From the NCBI RefSeq assembly GCF_021343995.1, contig NZ_JAJTTE010000001.1, forward strand, positions 62,001 to 126,000: 64,000 nucleotides of DNA. The letters run 5' to 3'. Under the pieces are notes generated by a model. That model saw only the letters and a list, made by a program, of their open reading frames with translations, was not told the origin of the DNA and did no database searches. Of this stretch, positions 60,555 to 64,000 are shown piece by piece (position 1 is the stretch's first letter; every line of letters starts with the position of its first letter). This DNA comes from Pseudonocardia terrae. Lineage in GTDB: Bacteria > Actinomycetota > Actinomycetes > Mycobacteriales > Pseudonocardiaceae. Both the position numbers and the translations under genes were made by a program.

Positions 60555-61243
60555 CCCCGCTCGGCCTGTACTCGCCCGGCCACAGCCCGCTGCACCGCGC
60601 ACCGGCCGGGGCGAAGCTGCTCGTGCTGCTCGCGCTCGTGACCGCGGTCGTGGTCGTCGGTTCGCCGGCGTGGCTCGGCGGGGCGTGCGGGCTCGTCGCC
60701 GCCGGGTACGTGATCGCGCGCATCCCGGGCGGCCGCGTCCTGCCGGTGGCGCGGTCCCTGCTCCTGCTCGCCGTGCTGGTCGGTGCGCTGCAGGTGTGGC
60801 TCCTCGGCTGGCAGTCCGCCCTGGTCACGGTCCTGCGGCTGGCAGCGTCCCTCGCGGCGGCGGGCCTGTTCACCCTGACCACGCGGATCGACGCGGTAAT
60901 CGCGACCGTCGAGCGGGCGCTCGGCCCGCTGCGCCGGGTCGGGGTGCGTGCGGATCGGCTCGGCCTGCTCGTCGGGCTCACCGTGCAGGCGGTGACGACG
61001 CTGTCCGCGATCGCGGGGTCGGTGCGGGAGGCGGCACGGGCGCGCGGGGCGGAGCGGTCGCCGACCGCGTTCGCGGTGCCCTTCGTGGTCCGCACCCTCC
61101 GGCACGCCGACGAGCTGGGCGAGGCGCTCGCGGCGAGAGGAATCGGCGACGAGGACCACGACCCCGCCCGCCCGGACACCGAGCCAGACACCGAGCCCGA
61201 CACCGGCGCCCGACGGGGCGGGAACGGGCGCCGGGTGCCGTAA
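60551..61243 (+). CDS. bioN: ECF transporter T component BioN
   Basis: 230 residues from GTG overlapping the bioM stop. About four to five membrane helices at the N-terminal half (LLVLLALVTAVVVVGSPAW, LLLLAVLVGALQVWLLGW), then the two Ala-Arg-Gly coupling motifs AARARGAER and LAARGIGDE that contact the ATPases. The C-terminal tail is a short acidic, repetitive stretch (DTEPDTEPDTG). It completes the BioMNY transporter. Confidence 0.9.
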   Translation: MTPLGLYSPGHSPLHRAPAGAKLLVLLALVTAVVVVGSPAWLGGACGLVAAGYVIARIPGGRVLPVARSLLLLAVLVGALQVWLLGWQSALVTVLRLAASLAAAGLFTLTTRIDAVIATVERALGPLRRVGVRADRLGLLVGLTVQAVTTLSAIAGSVREAARARGAERSPTAFAVPFVVRTLRHADELGEALAARGIGDEDHDPARPDTEPDTEPDTGARRGGNGRRVP

Positions 61244-61296
61244 CGTCCCCGGGGACCCGAACCCCACCGTCCACCCACCACGACCAGGAGCCGCCC

Positions 61297-62301
61297 GTGC
61301 CCCAGCCCGTGTCCGGGTCCGATCCGGCGCCCGAAGCAGGGCCCGCCTCGACAGGGCCCGACTCCACCGGGCCCGACTCCACCGGGCCCGACTCCACCGG
61401 GCCCGACTCGCCGGCCGACCCCCCGGCCTGGTTCCGGGCCGCGCTCGCCGAGGAGGCCGAGACGGGAGCGGTCGAGGTCGACGGCGCCGCCGTCGCCTTC
61501 CGGGCGTGGGGCCCACCCGGCGAGGGCGTGCTGCTCATCCACGGCGGCGCCGCGCACGCGCGTTGGTGGGACCATCTCGGGCCGCTCCTCGTCGGGCCCG
61601 AGGGCCGGCGGGTGGTCGCGATGGACCTGTCCGGGCACGGCGACTCCGGCCGCCGCGAGCGCTACACACTGCAGCAGTGGGCCGCGGAGGCGCTGGCCGT
61701 GGCCGACGCCTCCGGGCTCGCCCCGCTGCCGGTGATCCTGGGCCACAGCATGGGCGGGATGGTCGCGCTGATCGCCGCGCAGGAGTTCGGCGACCGGCTC
61801 GGCGGCGCCGTCGCGATCGACACCCCGGTCCGCGAGATGCCCCCGGAGGACAAGGCGGCCCGGCAGCACCGCGCCTTCGGCCCGCTGCGCGTCTACGCCG
61901 AGCGGGAGCGGGCGATCCGGCACTTCCGGACCGTGCCGCCGCAGGACGGCGAGCCGTACGTGCTCGCTCACATCGCCGAGCACTCGCTGCGCGCGGTCGA
62001 GGGCGGGTGGTCGTGGAAGTTCGACCCGCGGGTGTTCCTGCGCAACGCGCTCACCCCGGAGGACCTCGACATCCCCGGCTGCCGGGTCGCGCTCTTCCGC
62101 GCCGAGCACGGGCTGATGCCGAAGCACATGGGCGAGATGGTGAGCGACCGGCTCGGCCGCGGGGTGCCCGTCGTCGAGATCCCCGCCGCCGCGCACCACG
62201 TGATGATCGACTCACCGATCGCGCTGGTCACCGGCCTGCGTACGCTGCTGGCCGACTGGCGGCACTCCCGTGCCGCGACCCCCGGGGAGGTTCTGGCATG
62301 A
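61297..62301 (+). CDS. Alpha/beta hydrolase with repetitive N-terminus
   Basis: 334 residues from GTG 61297 with AGGAG six bases upstream. Oxyanion segment LLIHGGAAHARWW, nucleophile Ser in LGHSMGGMVAL, and the catalytic His in AAHHVMIDSP near the end; the acid is probably in VALFRAEHGLMP. The first 45 residues are a Pro/Ser/Thr/Gly/Asp tract with four TGPDS units. A 4-bp overlap couples it to the thioesterase TesB gene. Substrate unknown; an ester or thioester hydrolase is likely. Confidence 0.88.
   Translation: MPQPVSGSDPAPEAGPASTGPDSTGPDSTGPDSTGPDSPADPPAWFRAALAEEAETGAVEVDGAAVAFRAWGPPGEGVLLIHGGAAHARWWDHLGPLLVGPEGRRVVAMDLSGHGDSGRRERYTLQQWAAEALAVADASGLAPLPVILGHSMGGMVALIAAQEFGDRLGGAVAIDTPVREMPPEDKAARQHRAFGPLRVYAERERAIRHFRTVPPQDGEPYVLAHIAEHSLRAVEGGWSWKFDPRVFLRNALTPEDLDIPGCRVALFRAEHGLMPKHMGEMVSDRLGRGVPVVEIPAAAHHVMIDSPIALVTGLRTLLADWRHSRAATPGEVLA
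61354..61410 (+). repeat. 15-bp tandem repeat encoding TGPDS units
   Basis: GGGCCCGACTCCACC is repeated nearly four times in frame within the hydrolase gene. The unit length is a multiple of three, so copy-number change keeps the frame. Confidence 0.85.
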
Positions 62302-63092
62302 CGGCGACCGAGCCGCGCCGCACACAGCCGACGTTGCTCGACCTGCTGGAGCTCGAGCGCATCGACCGCGATCTGTTCCGCGCGTGCACCGTCTTCGAGG
62401 AGGACTACGCCCTGTTCGGCGGGCAGGTCGCCGCGCAGGCGCTGCTCGCGGCCGGCCGCACGGTGCCCGACGACCGGGTGCCGCACTCGTTGCACGGCTA
62501 CTACCTGCGCGGCGGACACGCCTCCCGCCCGACGGTGTTCCAGGTGCACCGGGACCGCGACGGCCGCTCGTTCACCGCCCGCCGGGTCGTCGCGATCCAG
62601 GACGGCGAGGTGATCTTCAACATGGCCGCGTCGTTCGCGGTGCCGCAGGACGGCCCGGACACCTCGGTCGATCCCGCGCCCGAGGCACCCGACCCCGAGA
62701 CGCTCACCGGCGAGCCGGTCCCGCGGGTCTTCGGGTTCGAGGGGCGCACGGTCCGCGCCCACCCGGGCGCCCGCCGCTACCCGGTCCGCTACTGGACCCG
62801 GTGCACGGAGCCGCTGCCGGTGGACCCGCTGGTGCACGCCTCGGCGCTGACCTACATCTCGGACATGTTCGGCGCGTTCCCGCCGGTCGACGGGGGAGTG
62901 CCGGGCCCGAGCCTGGACCACGCGCTGTGGTTCCACCGCCCGGTCCGGGCCGACGACTGGATGCTCATCGACCTCGTGCCGCGCAGCGCCGCGGGCGGCC
63001 GCAACTGGTACACGGGCACGCTCCACGACCGCTCCGGCGGGCACGTCGCCAGCCTCACGCAAGAGTGCCTGTTCCGGTCACCCCGGTCCTGA
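62298..63092 (+). CDS. tesB: Acyl-CoA thioesterase II (TesB family)
   Basis: 264 residues. Double hot-dog enzyme: LLELERIDRDLFRACTVFEEDYALFGGQVAAQALLAAGRTV, HSLHGYYLRGGHASRPTVFQVHRDRDGRSFTARRVVAIQDG, then YISDMFGAFPP, SLDHALWFHRPVRADDWMLIDLVPRSAAGGRNWYTGTLHDRSGGHVASLTQECLFR. It hydrolyses acyl-CoAs to free acids in the cytoplasm. ATG overlaps the hydrolase stop. A strong hairpin follows. Confidence 0.94.
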   Translation: MTATEPRRTQPTLLDLLELERIDRDLFRACTVFEEDYALFGGQVAAQALLAAGRTVPDDRVPHSLHGYYLRGGHASRPTVFQVHRDRDGRSFTARRVVAIQDGEVIFNMAASFAVPQDGPDTSVDPAPEAPDPETLTGEPVPRVFGFEGRTVRAHPGARRYPVRYWTRCTEPLPVDPLVHASALTYISDMFGAFPPVDGGVPGPSLDHALWFHRPVRADDWMLIDLVPRSAAGGRNWYTGTLHDRSGGHVASLTQECLFRSPRS

Positions 63093-63132
63093 ACGCTCTG
63101 TTCCCGCCCCTGTCGGGGTCGGATCCGGGCAC

Positions 63133-63168
63133 GACGGCGGCGGCCCCGGCCTGAGGGCCGCCGCCGTC
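63133..63168. terminator. Bidirectional terminator between tesB and bldD
   Basis: Perfect 14-bp arms (GACGGCGGCGGCCC and its complement) with an 8-nt loop between convergent genes. Confidence 0.75.
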
Positions 63169-63261
63169 GGATCGCCGCTCCCGCTGGACCTGGTCCCGGT
63201 GCCGCGCGCCCTTCCCCGGTGCGCGGTCCCGTGCGGTGCGGAGGTCCGGTGCCGTCGGTTC

Positions 63262-63753
63262 CTACTCGACCCGGTGGGAGGGCCGTGCCTCCGGCGGCAG
63301 CACGCCCCAGTCGATGAGCTGGTCGGTCAGCTCGCCCGGGGTCATGTCGTAGATGATCGCCAGCGAACGCAGGTCCTCGGCCCGGATGGAGAGGACCTTG
63401 CCGTTGTAGTCGCCGCGCTGGGACTGGATCGCGGCGGCGTAGCGGGCCAGCGGGCCCACCTTGTCCGCGGGCAGCTGCTGGAGCCGCTCGAGGTTGATGA
63501 CGATCTTCGTGGCCGGCTCGGAGCCGGAGGGCACGCGGCCCTCGGGCAGCAGCTCGGCCACCGGGACGCCGTAGAAGTCGGCCAGCTCGGCGAGCTTCTG
63601 GACGGTCACCGCGCGGTCGCCGCGCTCGTAGGACCCGACGACCACCGCCTTCCAGCGGCCCCCGGACTTCTGTTCGACGCCGTGCAGCGACAGCCCCTGT
63701 TGCTGCCGGATGGCCCGGAGCTTGCTCCCGAGGGCCTTGGCGTAGTCGCCCAT
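63262..63753 (-). CDS. bldD: BldD, c-di-GMP-responsive developmental regulator
   Basis: 163 residues from ATG 63753, GAGGAG upstream. The N-terminal HTH domain (LGSKLRAIRQQQGLSLHGVEQKSGGRWKAVVVGSYERGDRAVTVQKLAELADFYGVPVAELLP) is nearly that of Streptomyces BldD. The C-terminal domain keeps the c-di-GMP signature RxD-X8-RxxD as RGD-YNGKVLSI-RAED. BldD with tetrameric c-di-GMP represses sporulation genes. It implies c-di-GMP-controlled development or morphology here, and is the gene nearest the right edge. Confidence 0.96.
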   Translation of the reverse strand: MGDYAKALGSKLRAIRQQQGLSLHGVEQKSGGRWKAVVVGSYERGDRAVTVQKLAELADFYGVPVAELLPEGRVPSGSEPATKIVINLERLQQLPADKVGPLARYAAAIQSQRGDYNGKVLSIRAEDLRSLAIIYDMTPGELTDQLIDWGVLPPEARPSHRVE

Positions 63754-64000
63754 GTGGCGATCTCCTCATTCCTGGTCTTCTCGGCCGCTGTGGGCCGAAA
63801 GTGGACCTCGTACCGCTGAGTGGTGAGCGGGTGCTGCTGAGCGCCGACGCGCTCCGGTGGTGCTCGCTGGTCTCGTCGTGGGACGAGGTCGGTGTCGCCG
63901 CCGCGGCGGCCACCCTCGCCACTGTCGATCAATACGCAGAGTAATCATGCGCCGGTGTCGCGTCGCAGGTCAAGCCGGGTGGCCCCGGACGGGGGCCAGG
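63754..64000. promoter_or_regulatory. bldD upstream region with an AT-rich patch
   Basis: No gene is supported in these 247 bp. The patch at 63927-63950 (AATACGCAGAGTAATCAT within it) is much richer in A and T than the surroundings, and probably marks the bldD promoter. I could not place -10 and -35 elements with confidence. Confidence 0.4.

Noticed and set aside
63817..63831. CTGAGTGGTGAG-type sequence as a BldD autoregulatory site
   Set aside because: It matches only half of a loosely defined BldD motif, and no paired half-site is at a convincing distance.
1..64000. tRNA, rRNA, CRISPR, IS elements or phage genes
   Set aside because: No cloverleaf, conserved rRNA blocks, repeat-spacer pattern, transposase or phage structural proteins were recognised on either strand.

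Overview
The window is very GC-rich, densely coded actinobacterial chromosome. An intact BldD ortholog, many GTG starts, ATGA/GTGA stop-start overlaps, an IdeR-type iron box, a CGAAC-N4-GTTCG SOS box and a DUF222 HNH nuclease all point to Actinomycetia. The gene mix (LIG-POL ligase D, a urease without accessory genes, an AcoR-like regulator with butanediol and acetoin genes) fits Pseudonocardiaceae, plausibly Pseudonocardia; that genus is an inference. I saw no rRNA, tRNA, CRISPR array, prophage, IS element or replication origin.

Layout. 1-4.8 kb: a 3' gene fragment, a GAF protein with a degenerate kinase dimerisation helix, a membrane pseudokinase with a His/Asp-rich tail, two small unrecognised proteins with strong ribosome sites, and a MarR regulator. 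5-7.3 kb: formamidase, AmiS/UreI channel and FmdB. 7.5-11.5 kb: enoyl-CoA hydratase, a shortened FAD monooxygenase and LigD. 11.6-14.5 kb: a tight group of a HemK2-like methyltransferase, a CDGSH protein, a haem-oxygenase-like diiron enzyme and an EgtD-like amino-acid methyltransferase with altered specificity residues. 14.6-22.5 kb: oxidoreductase, MsrA, a cNMP/CBS/DUF294 protein, FabH, an SRPBCC/F420-type pair and a DUF1326/DUF2182 pair. 22.4-29.2 kb: AcoR-like regulator, a small unrecognised gene, catalase, a methyltransferase, and butanediol dehydrogenase with acetoin reductase. 29.2-33 kb: HNH nuclease, a DHFR-like reductase and a decayed gabP. 33-40 kb: two acyl-CoA dehydrogenases, a TetR regulator with its likely operator, a nitrilase-family amidase, adenine deaminase and an alcohol dehydrogenase. 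40-47.7 kb: an iron-regulated siderophore-interacting protein, an Rv1733c-like protein, SOS-regulated DinB, aldehyde dehydrogenase, a class III aminotransferase, dienelactone hydrolase, DUF6295 and DUF5995.

47.7-55.9 kb holds the most striking unit: five overlapping genes (ureAB fusion, ureC, YtcJ-type amidohydrolase, MHS transporter, thiamine-diphosphate enzyme) divergent from a PucR/CdaR regulator. It looks like a dedicated catabolic route for an unknown nitrogen compound, using a urease fold with no ureDEFG nearby. 55.9-63.8 kb: an ArsR/SRPBCC pair, a biotin ECF transporter operon (bioY-bioM-bioN) with an acyl-CoA ligase and an active-site-altered thiolase inserted, an alpha/beta hydrolase, TesB and BldD.

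Most functional calls rest on motifs and family resemblance read by eye; no database search was run.
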